Source: a virus
IMG/VR virus record: IMGVR_UViG_3300025132_000135
Coordinates: 1-34,849 of that record
DNA length: 34,849 nt
Reading direction: 5' to 3' (one strand)
This document shows positions 1-7,172 of this stretch, one piece after another. Position numbers and translations under genes: made by a program. Position 1 is the stretch's first letter, and every line of letters starts with the position of its first letter. Under the pieces are notes generated by a model that was not told the DNA's origin, searched no databases, and worked only from the letters and a program-made list of their open reading frames with translations.

Positions 1-1
1 C

Positions 2-118
2 GGTGGAGGATTCATGACACAGAATGGATTAGCAACTCAAGATGAAGTCACTACAGGTGTTTCAGCAGTTGTTACTCTTGTTGGTGTTATATGGTCAATC
101 TTATCTAAAAAGAAATGA
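2..118 (+). CDS. Holin C-terminus (5' end outside window)
   Basis: The frame is open from the left edge to the TGA at 116-118 and encodes GGGF followed by MTQNGLATQDEVTTG, a hydrophobic segment (VSAVVTLVGVIWSIL) and a basic SKKK tail. A Gly-rich run before a 'GLAT' helix, then one membrane segment and a short lysine tail, is how small phage holins of the Pam3-gp28 type end. Holins form the inner-membrane lesion that releases the endolysin. The ATG at 14 could start a 34-residue product, but I favour the C-terminal end of a longer holin because the frame stays open upstream with family-like residues. The stop overlaps the next start as ATGA, implying translational coupling within a lysis cassette. 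The amidase downstream supports the role. The family assignment is from memory of such tails. Confidence 0.55.
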   Translation, partial: GGGFMTQNGLATQDEVTTGVSAVVTLVGVIWSILSKKK

Positions 119-222
119 ATTACGGGAAATCTTACGGCAAAGAAAAGAAGGCTTCTAAAAAAAAGAATAATTCTAAAAAGTCTATTTTAAAAGCAGCCTA
201 TAGGAAAAAGAAAAAGAAGTGA
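115..222 (+). CDS. 35-aa highly basic small protein
   Basis: ATG at 115 overlaps the holin stop (ATGA), and its own stop at 220-222 overlaps the next start (GTGA). The product is 35 residues, about half lysine, ending in RKKKKK, with no membrane segment. I do not recognise a family. The chain of 4-nt overlaps from holin to the 63-aa protein argues that it is translated and not a chance ORF. A very basic peptide in a lysis cassette could bind membrane phospholipid or nucleic acid, but that is only a guess. Confidence 0.4.
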   Translation: MNYGKSYGKEKKASKKKNNSKKSILKAAYRKKKKK

Positions 223-410
223 CCTTCTTAAAAATTTTAAAAGCAGCTTTGAGTTCATATGCTGCATATACTAAATATAAGCATAGGAAGCATATTTATG
301 ACCTTGAAGATGAAGTTGATCGCCTTGCTGCTGATGGTAGTCCTGCTGCCAAGCTGCGTCTTGAGAGACTTAGCAGGAGACTCATCCTTGAACGAAAGCA
401 ATCTTTATGA
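219..410 (+). CDS. Small charged coil protein of the lysis cassette (possible i-spanin-like partner)
   Basis: GTG start at 219 overlaps the preceding stop. The 63-aa product has a weakly amphipathic N-terminus (FLKILKAALSSYAAY), a basic patch (KYKHRKH) and a heptad-like acidic/basic helix (DLEDEVDRLAADGSPAAKLRLERL). Similar small proteins with 'LEDEIDRL...GSPAAKLRLERL' are familiar beside phage holins. A lipoprotein gene begins inside it in another frame, the arrangement of lambda Rz/Rz1. The N-terminal hydrophobic segment is short for a true inner-membrane spanin, so the i-spanin role is uncertain. That it is a real cassette gene is better supported. Confidence 0.5.
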   Translation: MTFLKILKAALSSYAAYTKYKHRKHIYDLEDEVDRLAADGSPAAKLRLERLSRRLILERKQSL

Positions 411-567
411 TCCTGCTACAATTACCCTTATAAAAGGGTATGACTATCCTTTTGCAGAGGGTAATCTCATGGGCAGGGGTCAGAAGTTCCATAGTGATTT
501 TTCCTACAGACGTGCTATAATAATAGGAGATGATAGCAATATGTGTGGGACACAGCAGACCAAATGA
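298..567 (+). CDS. Small lipoprotein of the lysis cassette (o-spanin/Rz1-like)
   Basis: The product from ATG 298 is 89 aa: a short basic N-terminus (MTLKMK), a hydrophobic core (LIALLLMVVL) and a lipobox LPSC, predicting signal peptidase II cleavage and lipidation of that cysteine. The mature part is polar. An upstream in-frame ATG at 259 adds an unlikely extension before the signal peptide, so I chose 298. The gene starts inside the 63-aa gene in a different frame and overlaps the amidase start by 38 nt. Nesting of a lipoprotein gene between holin and endolysin matches outer-membrane spanins, which fuse inner and outer membranes at lysis and would imply a Gram-negative host. The spanin function is inferred from lipobox and context. 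Confidence 0.6.
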   Translation: MTLKMKLIALLLMVVLLPSCVLRDLAGDSSLNESNLYDPATITLIKGYDYPFAEGNLMGRGQKFHSDFSYRRAIIIGDDSNMCGTQQTK

Positions 568-1084
568 TTCAGGTGCAGCTTCTGTAACTGGAGTCACTGA
601 ATGGGACTACAACTCCCAATTAGCTGATATGATCAGTGACAGGTTGAAGACTCCACATAAAATTTACTCTACCTACAAAGGTAATAGTTATTGGAGTTCT
701 ATGAAATGGCTTGCTAGAACTTTAAAACATGATGCTGTTGAAGCAGCGATTGAACTTCATTTTAACGCTGCTACTCCATCAGCGACAGGACATGAGTGGT
801 TGTACTGGAATACTTCAGAGAAAGGTAGGTTGTTCGCTAGATCTTTACGGGATTCTTTTGAGGATTGTTTCCCTCAGTTAAGGAGTAGAGGGATCAAACC
901 ACGCAAGAAAGGTAGTAGAGGAGCAGGGTTTTTAAGATTAACGCACTGTCCCGCGACTATCGCGGAACCGTTTTTTGGTAGTAATGAGGAGGATTGGGAG
1001 CTCGCTTTAAAGAATATGGAAGGAGTGGCTACCGCAATGGCTGCGGGGATAGAACTCTACAAAGAACTCTCAGAAAGGTGGTAA
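530..1084 (+). CDS. N-acetylmuramoyl-L-alanine amidase endolysin (Amidase_3 type)
   Basis: This 184-aa protein is a single catalytic domain. It starts on beta-strand 1 (MIAICVGHS) with zinc ligand His8. It continues with VTEWDYNS, where Glu24 is the usual second ligand, then ELHFNA with His77 as third ligand, and IAEPFFGSNEED with Glu146 as catalytic acid. These are the hallmarks of zinc amidases that cut the lactyl-L-Ala bond of peptidoglycan. There is no signal peptide or cell-wall-binding domain, so it would depend on the holin for export, as expected for Gram-negative phages. AGGAG lies directly against the ATG at 530 with no spacer and is probably not a working SD. The ATG is kept because it begins the first strand. 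It follows the lipoprotein gene with a 38-nt overlap. Confidence 0.9.
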   Translation: MIAICVGHSRPNDSGAASVTGVTEWDYNSQLADMISDRLKTPHKIYSTYKGNSYWSSMKWLARTLKHDAVEAAIELHFNAATPSATGHEWLYWNTSEKGRLFARSLRDSFEDCFPQLRSRGIKPRKKGSRGAGFLRLTHCPATIAEPFFGSNEEDWELALKNMEGVATAMAAGIELYKELSERW

Positions 1085-1085
1085 T

Positions 1086-1382
1086 GTGCAACTGCCTAAA
1101 ACAATATCGATTGCAGGGCAGAGGGTAAAACTTGAGCTAGTTCCTTTTAATGGGGACAGCCCTGACTTCGGATTGTATTTACACGATAAAAAAACTATCG
1201 AAATAAATAAAAATTTAAAAGGCAAAGTCCTATTAAATACTATTCGTCACGAAATGATGGAAGCTAGTCTACTCATAAGTGGAGTAGGGTGGCTTGAGAA
1301 CTACGACCAAGAAGCTGTTGTACGCTGTATGGAAGAAATATTTTTTCCTGCTTGGGAGTTATTTTTGAAACGAGCAACTTGA
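1086..1382 (+). CDS. Zincin-like phage protein with degenerate HExxE motif
   Basis: GTG start at 1086, two bases after the amidase stop. The 98-aa product opens with a beta-hairpin-like part (PKTISIAGQRVKLELVPF) and contains a helix TIRHEMMEASLL. Position and context match the HExxH helix of small phage metallopeptidase-like proteins. Here residues 55-59 read H-E-M-M-E, so the second zinc histidine is Glu. A C-terminal helix follows (EAVVRCMEEIFFPAWELF). A zinc site with Glu in place of His is possible but unusual, and it may instead be non-catalytic. Its role next to the endolysin is unknown. Confidence 0.55.
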   Translation: MQLPKTISIAGQRVKLELVPFNGDSPDFGLYLHDKKTIEINKNLKGKVLLNTIRHEMMEASLLISGVGWLENYDQEAVVRCMEEIFFPAWELFLKRAT

Positions 1383-1386
1383 AATT

Positions 1387-1917
1387 TTGAGTGTAAGAAA
1401 ACAAGGTTTTAAAGAAAGCGGTCCCTTCGCAGTCTACACCCCCTCTAGCGATGATATATCTCTCGCGCATACGAGGGCTACTGAAATGGGAGTTCTTCCT
1501 AATTCATTTACTCAAGGCATGGGCCGTATGACTGGTTGTTTAGGAGAGATAGTCGTTAATAAATTTATTAAAAAAAGTGTTTATGTAGGCAATTATGTTT
1601 TTACTCATGATTTAGAACATCGACATAAACGAATAGAGGTTAAGTCTAAAACTTGTGGGTCCATCCCGAAACCCGAATACTCTGTTTCTGTTAATGGGTC
1701 CTCTAAGAAAATCCCTGATAACGATGTTTATTTTTTTACCAGAGTCAGGAAAGACTTAATGTTTGTCTGGATTGTAGGATGGTTGCCTACTACTAAGTTC
1801 TTCAAAGTAGCTCAGTTTAAAAAAAGAGGCGAACAAGATGACCACGGGTTTACTTACAAGGCAGCGGGCTACCACACAGAAATGGATAAGCTTAATAATC
1901 CATTTAGTTATAAATGA
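1387..1917 (+). CDS. Putative PD-(D/E)XK endonuclease
   Basis: The frame starts at a TTG (1387), since no better start lies upstream, and gives 176 aa. The central part has the PD-(D/E)XK pattern: a GCLGEIVVNKF helix with Glu54, an acidic residue Asp75 in VFTHDLEHRHKR, and IEVKSK giving Glu84-x-Lys86. The second half (VYFFTRVRKDLMFVWIVGWL, then FFKVAQFKKRGEQ) is the beta-rich end often seen in single-domain phage and restriction-type nucleases. It could process host DNA, act on packaging intermediates, or defend against rival phage. It is the last plus-strand gene of the lysis block and meets the minus-strand replication operon tail to tail with one base between stops. Confidence 0.6.
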   Translation: MSVRKQGFKESGPFAVYTPSSDDISLAHTRATEMGVLPNSFTQGMGRMTGCLGEIVVNKFIKKSVYVGNYVFTHDLEHRHKRIEVKSKTCGSIPKPEYSVSVNGSSKKIPDNDVYFFTRVRKDLMFVWIVGWLPTTKFFKVAQFKKRGEQDDHGFTYKAAGYHTEMDKLNNPFSYK

Positions 1918-1918
1918 T

Positions 1919-2200
1919 TTAGTCGTAAGGACTTTCCTCTTCTTCTTCAGGAGTCGATATGTAAATAGGTAGTCCCTCTCCTGATGCTCCCGCTACGTTG
2001 TGCCAAAAGTATTCATCGGCTTCAACGGTAGACATATCTTGGGATAACAAGTTTATACATTTTTCTATAGAATAAACAGCTCTAGGTGGCCCATGTTCTA
2101 CATCAATACCTACAAAAGCTTCATCTAAATCATCTGCTAATATTACAGATGCTGTTGATATAGTCTTTTCAATAAAATTTTCTATTTCTTGTCTGGTCAT
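1919..2200 (-). CDS. Conserved small phage protein, paralogue of the 88-aa protein at 10391-10657
   Basis: 93 aa, very acidic at the C-terminus (PEEEEESPYD). The core runs DEAFVGIDVEHGPPRAVYS, then a KCINLLSQDMSTVEADEYFWHNVAGA segment and GLPIYI. This pattern (helix, 'EAF-GI', 'PxAVY', then 'EAxEYFxxNVxGA') is common in phage proteins of unknown function. The same pattern occurs in the protein at 10391-10657, so two divergent copies bracket the replication operon. The start overlaps the primase-helicase stop as ATGA, making this the last gene of the operon. No catalytic motif is visible. Confidence 0.75.
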   Translation of the reverse strand: MTRQEIENFIEKTISTASVILADDLDEAFVGIDVEHGPPRAVYSIEKCINLLSQDMSTVEADEYFWHNVAGASGEGLPIYISTPEEEEESPYD

Positions 2201-4365
2201 AAAATGGCTATTATTTTGTCATTTTGAATATTATCTATATCATATTTCTCGTCCAGATCAATTTCCCAAATCTTACCCCCTCCTTGGCCTCTGGATTTTA
2301 TAGGACGTAAGTGCGAATTGTTGCGGGCAGCATCTTCCATTATACCAATTCCCCTACGTAAAAACTCCATAGAACCAGACATACCAACATTCCTCCCCCC
2401 ATTAAAGTCTTGAACCGTAACTTGAAAATCTGTAAGGGTTCCCCTCCATGAAACGCTATGTCCATACTCCCTAGCTCTTTTAACAAAAAACTCAACAAGC
2501 TCTGCAATACTTGACCTACTTGAATTATCGTAAGCAGCACTTGCTATAACAGGGTCAATGTAGGAATCAACTCCGAATCTAGAAGTACCTAACACGCTTT
2601 TTGGAGGCTTAAAGTCTATTAGAAATTTAGCAAAGTAGGGCAGTTCGTCTTTTATTGTTTGCTCCAGAATGTGGTTAGGAGGAAACTTACTCCTAGAAGT
2701 CTCACTAATAAGCAGTGCCATAATCTTGTCGCGGTTACTTGAGTCTAACGCAGGTATCACGCTAAGACTGTTAGGGTCCATGTTAAGAGACATTATAACT
2801 CGACCTGTCCACGGAACACTAATCGCGTCTACATGTTTTGCATGGTATTCCATTCTAGGATTAGCTACTGCTTTCTTAATTAATTCTGTTGCTTTCCGCT
2901 GATCCTGAAAAGAAGCCGCACTAACTGTATCATCAATAACCCACGCAGCTTTACCTCCTAAGTCTTTGTTAAAGCTTGTACCTCCTGATATGTATTCAGA
3001 AGCATCCGCAAAACCACCCACTAATGCAGAGATAACACAGTTACTTAACAGTGATTTTCCTTTGTTAGTGGGTCCTACTAAAAGTAATGCCTGACCTTGA
3101 GCTGCATTCTTATCTATTACAGATATATAAAACCTTTGAAGCCACGCATAAAAATAATCTATCGTAGGAGTCTTTGAATTATTTACAAATAAACTAGATA
3201 ACCATTTGTGTATGAAAGGCCAATCCTTTTTGTCTCCTGAGTCTGCGGCTTTAACAGGATTTATATTAGCGTTATTAAGTATCCTTCTACTATTGTAGGT
3301 AACAACTCTGTCTTTTGAAAATATAACAGGAGCTATCTCGTCGATACGATTTTCGTTGCAGATAGAAACAAGTGCGTTCTCTACTTCTGAACAAGCTTTA
3401 CCTGCTCTTATCTTAGGAGAGAACCCTGCTTGCCTTAACTCCAGTATAAGTTGTTTTTCCTGAATTTGTTGAGCAGATCCATAAATCAGTTTGAAATACG
3501 TTTTACCGTTGTACCAATACGTATCAAGAATACCTGAAGTTTTTGTCGTCTCATAATCAGACACAAACTTTTTACCAAAGATCTCTGTCCAAGTAACAAA
3601 ACCTTTTCCCGCTCTATCACTGTAGGTAACCATACCGTTGTCTGAAACCTGAGAACCTTCTCTTTCTATCCCATCATCGATCCAGAACAAAGGACCTCTG
3701 CTACCTATATTAAACTCACCCTCCCATCGGTTAGGAAATCTTTTATTTACCTCTTCAGCAATAACATCAATAGGAATAGAAACTTCAGACACTTGTGGAG
3801 GCTTATCCATCGCTGCTTTCCTATATGCGGATTGATAAATAGATTCATCTAAAGGATCTCCTACTTTTGTCCAATCAACCCCTAACTCAAAATACTGACT
3901 AGCTTTGAGAGAAGACTTATCAAACCCTGCACAGATTCTATCTAGGGCTAAGTAATTAGCCATCCTCTTCATGAACTCTGCAAACAAATCAGGGGTTACT
4001 GTAATTCCTGATTCAAACTCCCAAACCAACCTCAAATACCCTGACTGAGTTTTTGATCTCCACGTAGGCATTGCGGATTTACATTGAGTTGCTAATATTT
4101 TATCGATGATTGAGAAATCTATAGGAGCGTCATAATCAGCTACGACTCCCCATACTGTATGAGGTGGGTTACTTGAGGAAACTCGAAGTGATGGTGTGTC
4201 TCCTATAACAGTGCTGTAAAAACAATGGTCTGTATTCTTGTCGGCACACCAAGCTCTAAATTTAGCTTTGTCTTTAAATGTTGGTTTCTTTTTTTGTAAA
4301 GTAGATAAGTCCTTTGACTTAATCGCTTTGTTGTCGCACAGGTTTTTAATATATCTATATTCCAT
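2197..4365 (-). CDS. AEP primase / SF3 helicase fusion (replicative primase-helicase)
   Basis: 722 aa with two enzymatic halves. The N-terminal half looks like an archaeo-eukaryotic primase-polymerase: VVADYDAP supplies the Asp77-x-Asp79 metal motif, then GYLRLVWEFE (about 109-118) and KASQYFELG (about 154-162). The C-terminal half is an SF3/VirE-D5-like helicase: Walker A GPTNKGKS at 431-438, Walker B AAWVIDDT at 473-480 and a sensor strand VIMSLNMD near 530. Such fusions prime and unwind at phage forks. The gene abuts polA by one shared base and ends overlapping the 93-aa gene by ATGA, so polymerase and primase-helicase are made together. Length is normal and both active sites look intact. 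Confidence is high for the helicase and good for the primase. Confidence 0.88.
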   Translation of the reverse strand: MEYRYIKNLCDNKAIKSKDLSTLQKKKPTFKDKAKFRAWCADKNTDHCFYSTVIGDTPSLRVSSSNPPHTVWGVVADYDAPIDFSIIDKILATQCKSAMPTWRSKTQSGYLRLVWEFESGITVTPDLFAEFMKRMANYLALDRICAGFDKSSLKASQYFELGVDWTKVGDPLDESIYQSAYRKAAMDKPPQVSEVSIPIDVIAEEVNKRFPNRWEGEFNIGSRGPLFWIDDGIEREGSQVSDNGMVTYSDRAGKGFVTWTEIFGKKFVSDYETTKTSGILDTYWYNGKTYFKLIYGSAQQIQEKQLILELRQAGFSPKIRAGKACSEVENALVSICNENRIDEIAPVIFSKDRVVTYNSRRILNNANINPVKAADSGDKKDWPFIHKWLSSLFVNNSKTPTIDYFYAWLQRFYISVIDKNAAQGQALLLVGPTNKGKSLLSNCVISALVGGFADASEYISGGTSFNKDLGGKAAWVIDDTVSAASFQDQRKATELIKKAVANPRMEYHAKHVDAISVPWTGRVIMSLNMDPNSLSVIPALDSSNRDKIMALLISETSRSKFPPNHILEQTIKDELPYFAKFLIDFKPPKSVLGTSRFGVDSYIDPVIASAAYDNSSRSSIAELVEFFVKRAREYGHSVSWRGTLTDFQVTVQDFNGGRNVGMSGSMEFLRRGIGIMEDAARNNSHLRPIKSRGQGGGKIWEIDLDEKYDIDNIQNDKIIAIL

Positions 4366-6128
4366 TACTTCTCATATTCAGTTACTATTTTTCCTTCCGC
4401 ATCAAGAGGGATATCGGAAATCCACGGTGGAGGAGTTTTCATTATATCGAGCACTTTGTCCAATCCTTTTTGAGCCTCCTCCTTTTCAATTTCAATTACA
4501 AATTCGTCATGAACATGGAATATTACTTTAAGTCCTGCTTGCTCTAACCTGACCAACATATCAGAAAATATGTCTCTTGCTAAAGCTTGAGATATGTTCT
4601 CTGCTAGTAAACCTCCCCACAACCTAATGGGAATTTTCTTAGCTCCTTTAGTCAACATTGCAACATAGTTGCGTCTGTTGTTTTGAATAGTTGTCTTTAT
4701 TTTCCCGTAATTTAATTGTCTCCCTGATGGCAGCTCCAGAATAAAGTCTTCTTTCTTAGAGTAAGCTATGTGTAATTTACGTTGAATTGTGTTCCACAAA
4801 CCCACAACTTTTTTCATAGAAGTTCTATATAACCTAACAGAGTGCATTGCCTCATCTATGGACATACCAGAGATCATAGAAAATTTATTAGCACTAACAC
4901 CATATCCACAACCAAGTACCATAGTTTTTACTCGATGGCGGAGCTTAGGGTCTTCGTCTTTTAATGACCCTTTGCTTTCATCCCATAAGTTAAATTGGCA
5001 TGCAAAGCCTTCGTATATGTCATCAGAGTTTCTAATTACTTCTAAAGTTTCTGTATCTTCAGATAACCAACATAAAGTTCTAACTTCAATTTGAGATAGG
5101 TCAGCTACGATAAGCTTTTTATCTTTGCTAGGCGAAATAAGTTTTCTTAGATTTGTACCTAAGAGTTCTCCTCGCGGTAAGTTTTGTAAATTAAGGTTGC
5201 CTCCTGACCCACTAAACCTTCCTGTATGAGCTCCGAAATACATAAGCCCTCCATAGTATCTGCCATCATCCATTGTGGCATTATCAAAAGATTCTAACTT
5301 TCTTTTAAGGGAGTTAATCCTTCTATAGTCTCGGACAGCTCCAATCCACTTGTACTCATGACCGTGTTTTTTAATCCATGCGTTAGCGTCGTCGTCGGTC
5401 ATGGATAAACTAACAGGTGGCTCAAGCCCCATCTTCCTACACTCTTCGTTAAATGCTTTTCTAGATAATGGAGTAGCGGTGTCTAGCCACGGGATGTTAT
5501 TCTCCGCCTCAAATAACTTAATGTTTATATTCTCTTTTTGTTTTTTAAGCTCTTCAGCATCAATCGGAACTCCTCTCTGCATACACAGTCTATTTATTCT
5601 ACTGATACCCCTTTCAGCTTCAGGCCACTTATCTTGTAAATCTCTCCATAAGTCTAAACAATATTCAGAATCTTTAAGAGCATACTCATCGACTTCTTTT
5701 TTAAAGTCCTCATCCATGTCTTCCCATCTCTTACCCGCCATATTATCACGGGTAGACTTATCCATTTCTAAATCGTATAGCACAGAGGTAGCTCCTTTAA
5801 GAGATCTAGGTAACCCACAGTAAGCTGCTAGGTCTGCGGTGCAATGCCACTCTGCATATTTAACACTAGGCCACCAACCTTTAGTTACCCCGAACAAATA
5901 TAAAGATTCATCAAAGGATGCGTTGTGTGCTAGAACTCTATGCCCTTCAAGAATTGACCAATCAAATTCTTCTTTGGGACACCCAACGAAGGAAGTACCG
6001 TCGTCTCCCACAACACTAAGTTTATATGCGTCAAAATCAGGGTGGGAAAAGTAACAGTTAAAACCTAATTTTTTAATACTACAGTCCTTGTCGTAGTAAG
6101 TTTCAAAGTCTAAAGCGTATGTTTTCAT
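4365..6128 (-). CDS. polA: Family A DNA polymerase with 3'-5' exonuclease
   Basis: 587 aa. Proofreading domain: exo I ALDFET (Asp7, Glu9), exo II HNASFD (Asp73), exo III YALKD (Tyr149, Asp153). Polymerase domain: HTGRFSGSGGNLNLQNLPRG near 301-320, motif A VADLSQIEVR with Asp343, motif B around RHRVKTMVLGCGYG (Lys401, Tyr409) and motif C HVHDEF with Asp541-Glu542. There is no 5'-3' exonuclease domain, as usual for phage replicative Pol I enzymes. It is preceded by a 134-nt leader with strong secondary structure, unlike the tight junctions elsewhere in this operon, so its expression may be controlled there. No SD is visible before the ATG at 6128. Confidence 0.95.
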   Translation of the reverse strand: MKTYALDFETYYDKDCSIKKLGFNCYFSHPDFDAYKLSVVGDDGTSFVGCPKEEFDWSILEGHRVLAHNASFDESLYLFGVTKGWWPSVKYAEWHCTADLAAYCGLPRSLKGATSVLYDLEMDKSTRDNMAGKRWEDMDEDFKKEVDEYALKDSEYCLDLWRDLQDKWPEAERGISRINRLCMQRGVPIDAEELKKQKENINIKLFEAENNIPWLDTATPLSRKAFNEECRKMGLEPPVSLSMTDDDANAWIKKHGHEYKWIGAVRDYRRINSLKRKLESFDNATMDDGRYYGGLMYFGAHTGRFSGSGGNLNLQNLPRGELLGTNLRKLISPSKDKKLIVADLSQIEVRTLCWLSEDTETLEVIRNSDDIYEGFACQFNLWDESKGSLKDEDPKLRHRVKTMVLGCGYGVSANKFSMISGMSIDEAMHSVRLYRTSMKKVVGLWNTIQRKLHIAYSKKEDFILELPSGRQLNYGKIKTTIQNNRRNYVAMLTKGAKKIPIRLWGGLLAENISQALARDIFSDMLVRLEQAGLKVIFHVHDEFVIEIEKEEAQKGLDKVLDIMKTPPPWISDIPLDAEGKIVTEYEK

Positions 6129-6142
6129 AAGAGGTATTTTTC

Positions 6143-6195
6143 ATGAGAGTGCCTACCCCTGTCCCCCACGAACAGGAGTAGGCGATCCCTCTCAT
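6143..6195 (-). promoter_or_regulatory. Two-tier RNA hairpin in the polA leader
   Basis: Outer arms ATGAGAG (6143-6149) and CTCTCAT (6189-6195) pair perfectly over 7 bp. Inside them 6151-6162 pairs with 6172-6183 over 12 bp around a 9-nt loop. In minus-strand RNA, the sense strand of polA, the one non-Watson-Crick position is a G-U wobble. In plus-strand RNA it would be an A-C mismatch, so the structure fits minus-strand RNA best. No T-run follows, so it is not a classic terminator. It sits 15 nt upstream of the polA start and could be a translational control element, an RNase site or an attenuator. Confidence 0.55.
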
Positions 6196-6229
6196 ACTAT
6201 GAAGGAACTCACTGAAACGGAGCCCCTGT

Positions 6230-6251
6230 TTTTACGTATGACTACGTAAAA
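6230..6251. repeat. 9-bp inverted repeat upstream of polA
   Basis: TTTTACGTA and TACGTAAAA are perfect inverted copies around TGAC, 11 bp downstream of the stop of the 78-aa gene. In the plus direction TTTTT follows the stem, which gives it a weak terminator look on that strand. In the minus direction no T-run follows. It may be a protein-binding palindrome or part of the polA leader structure. No function is certain. Confidence 0.4.
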
Positions 6252-6262
6252 TTTTTAAATGC

Positions 6263-6499
6263 TTAATCGGAATGTTGTGAGGATTCTTCCAGACCAAGCT
6301 CTACTTGTTTAAGATCGTGTTGGATGCCTTCAAGTGCAGAGTTAAATACATTAGATAATGTCTGCATTTTCTTTTTCTGTACTCTTAAAGCATCAATCTT
6401 TTCGTCAATTTCAGCTAGAATACCTTCAAGTTGAGTTAACTCGCCTTGAAAAATACTCTGCTCGTCTTCAATAATTCTTTCTACTTTATCTTCTGACAT
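6263..6499 (-). CDS. 78-aa coiled-coil protein
   Basis: The sequence is dominated by heptad-like helix (IFQGELTQLEGILAEIDEK, then IDALRVQKKKMQTLSNVFNSAL), with no membrane segment and no catalytic motif. It follows the possible ssDNA-binding protein gene with a one-base gap and precedes the 134-nt polA leader. The place in the operon suggests a replication accessory role, such as a polymerase or SSB partner, but nothing in the sequence proves it. I do not recognise the family. Confidence 0.6.
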   Translation of the reverse strand: MSEDKVERIIEDEQSIFQGELTQLEGILAEIDEKIDALRVQKKKMQTLSNVFNSALEGIQHDLKQVELGLEESSQHSD

Positions 6500-6500
6500 G

Positions 6501-7139
6501 TTAGCTAGTGATGCGGGTTACAAAACTGGTTACATCTTCAGGAGACTTATCCTTAGAAACAGTTAATGAAGGTACGAACCAAGAGTGTCTACCTCTTGTT
6601 AATAATTCTGCTTTGAAGTTCCAAGCTCTTGAGCATAACGGATCATCATTAAAAGCAGAAAAAGTTGCCAGTCTTTTGTAGGTACATCTAAAAGCATCTT
6701 TAGCTACATTTAGTTTACCTAATGCAAACTGATCTTCTCCGATAGGATACGGGTACAATTCCTCATCTGCACCTTCAGGCATTGGAAAAAGCAAAATGAT
6801 TTCTGCAAATTCGATTGTGCCGAACTCACTGTCAGATTCAATCTCTTTCTTTTCCTCCTCATTCCACGCTATGCGAGGCATTTCAGGAGAACCAAAAGGT
6901 ACGTTCTCTCTCCATCCTTTGAGAGCATTAACAGGTATGACTTGGCATTCCTTATCAGGCTCAAGGATAGTTGTTGTTCTATCAAGCACTACTGAACCTG
7001 CATCCCCTGCAATTTCACTAGATGATTGAATTATATTAAGGCGAGGAATTTCAATATCGCTCGCGGTGATAGCTAACTTTGGTGGATCTGATACCTCTGC
7101 TAACTCTTCTTTAACGGTTGCTAATTTAGCTTTACTCAT
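6501..7139 (-). CDS. Possible ssDNA-binding/annealing-type phage protein
   Basis: 212 aa. After a charged N-terminus comes IPRLNIIQSSSEIAGDAG (from about residue 31), then a beta-rich middle (TTTILEPDKECQVIPVNAL, TIEFAEIILLFPMP) and a C-terminal part CTYKRLATFSAF to RHSWFVPSLTVSKDK. Proteins starting with 'IPxLxIxQxxSxE' and sitting between nuclease and polymerase genes are common in phages and often listed as ssDNA-binding candidates. I see no diagnostic OB-fold motif. The location between the Cas4-like nuclease and polA supports a replication/recombination role. The leader is a tandem A-rich repeat without an SD. Confidence 0.45.
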   Translation of the reverse strand: MSKAKLATVKEELAEVSDPPKLAITASDIEIPRLNIIQSSSEIAGDAGSVVLDRTTTILEPDKECQVIPVNALKGWRENVPFGSPEMPRIAWNEEEKKEIESDSEFGTIEFAEIILLFPMPEGADEELYPYPIGEDQFALGKLNVAKDAFRCTYKRLATFSAFNDDPLCSRAWNFKAELLTRGRHSWFVPSLTVSKDKSPEDVTSFVTRITS

Positions 7140-7144
7140 TTTTT

Positions 7145-7172
7145 CTTATTGTCTTATTTTCTTATTTTCTTA
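7145..7172 (-). repeat. A-rich 8-bp tandem repeat in a start leader
   Basis: Three units of CTTATTTT-type sequence (7145-7152 with one change, 7153-7160, 7161-7168) plus a partial unit fill the gap before the 212-aa gene. On the minus strand this reads as repeated AAATAAGA leading to the ATG at 7139. The partial unit overlaps the stop of the nuclease gene. It provides an unstructured A-rich leader in place of an SD, as seen for genes in SD-poor hosts. Confidence 0.5.

Noticed and set aside
525-529. AGGAG before the amidase ATG as an SD
   Set aside because: It touches the ATG with no spacer, and most other genes here lack SD sites.
1910-1925. Terminator between convergent genes ending at 1917 and 1919
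   Set aside because: Only one base separates the stops and no hairpin is seen around the junction.
6143-6251. A known riboswitch in the polA leader
   Set aside because: Hairpins are clear but I recognise no ligand-binding core or expression platform of a named riboswitch class.
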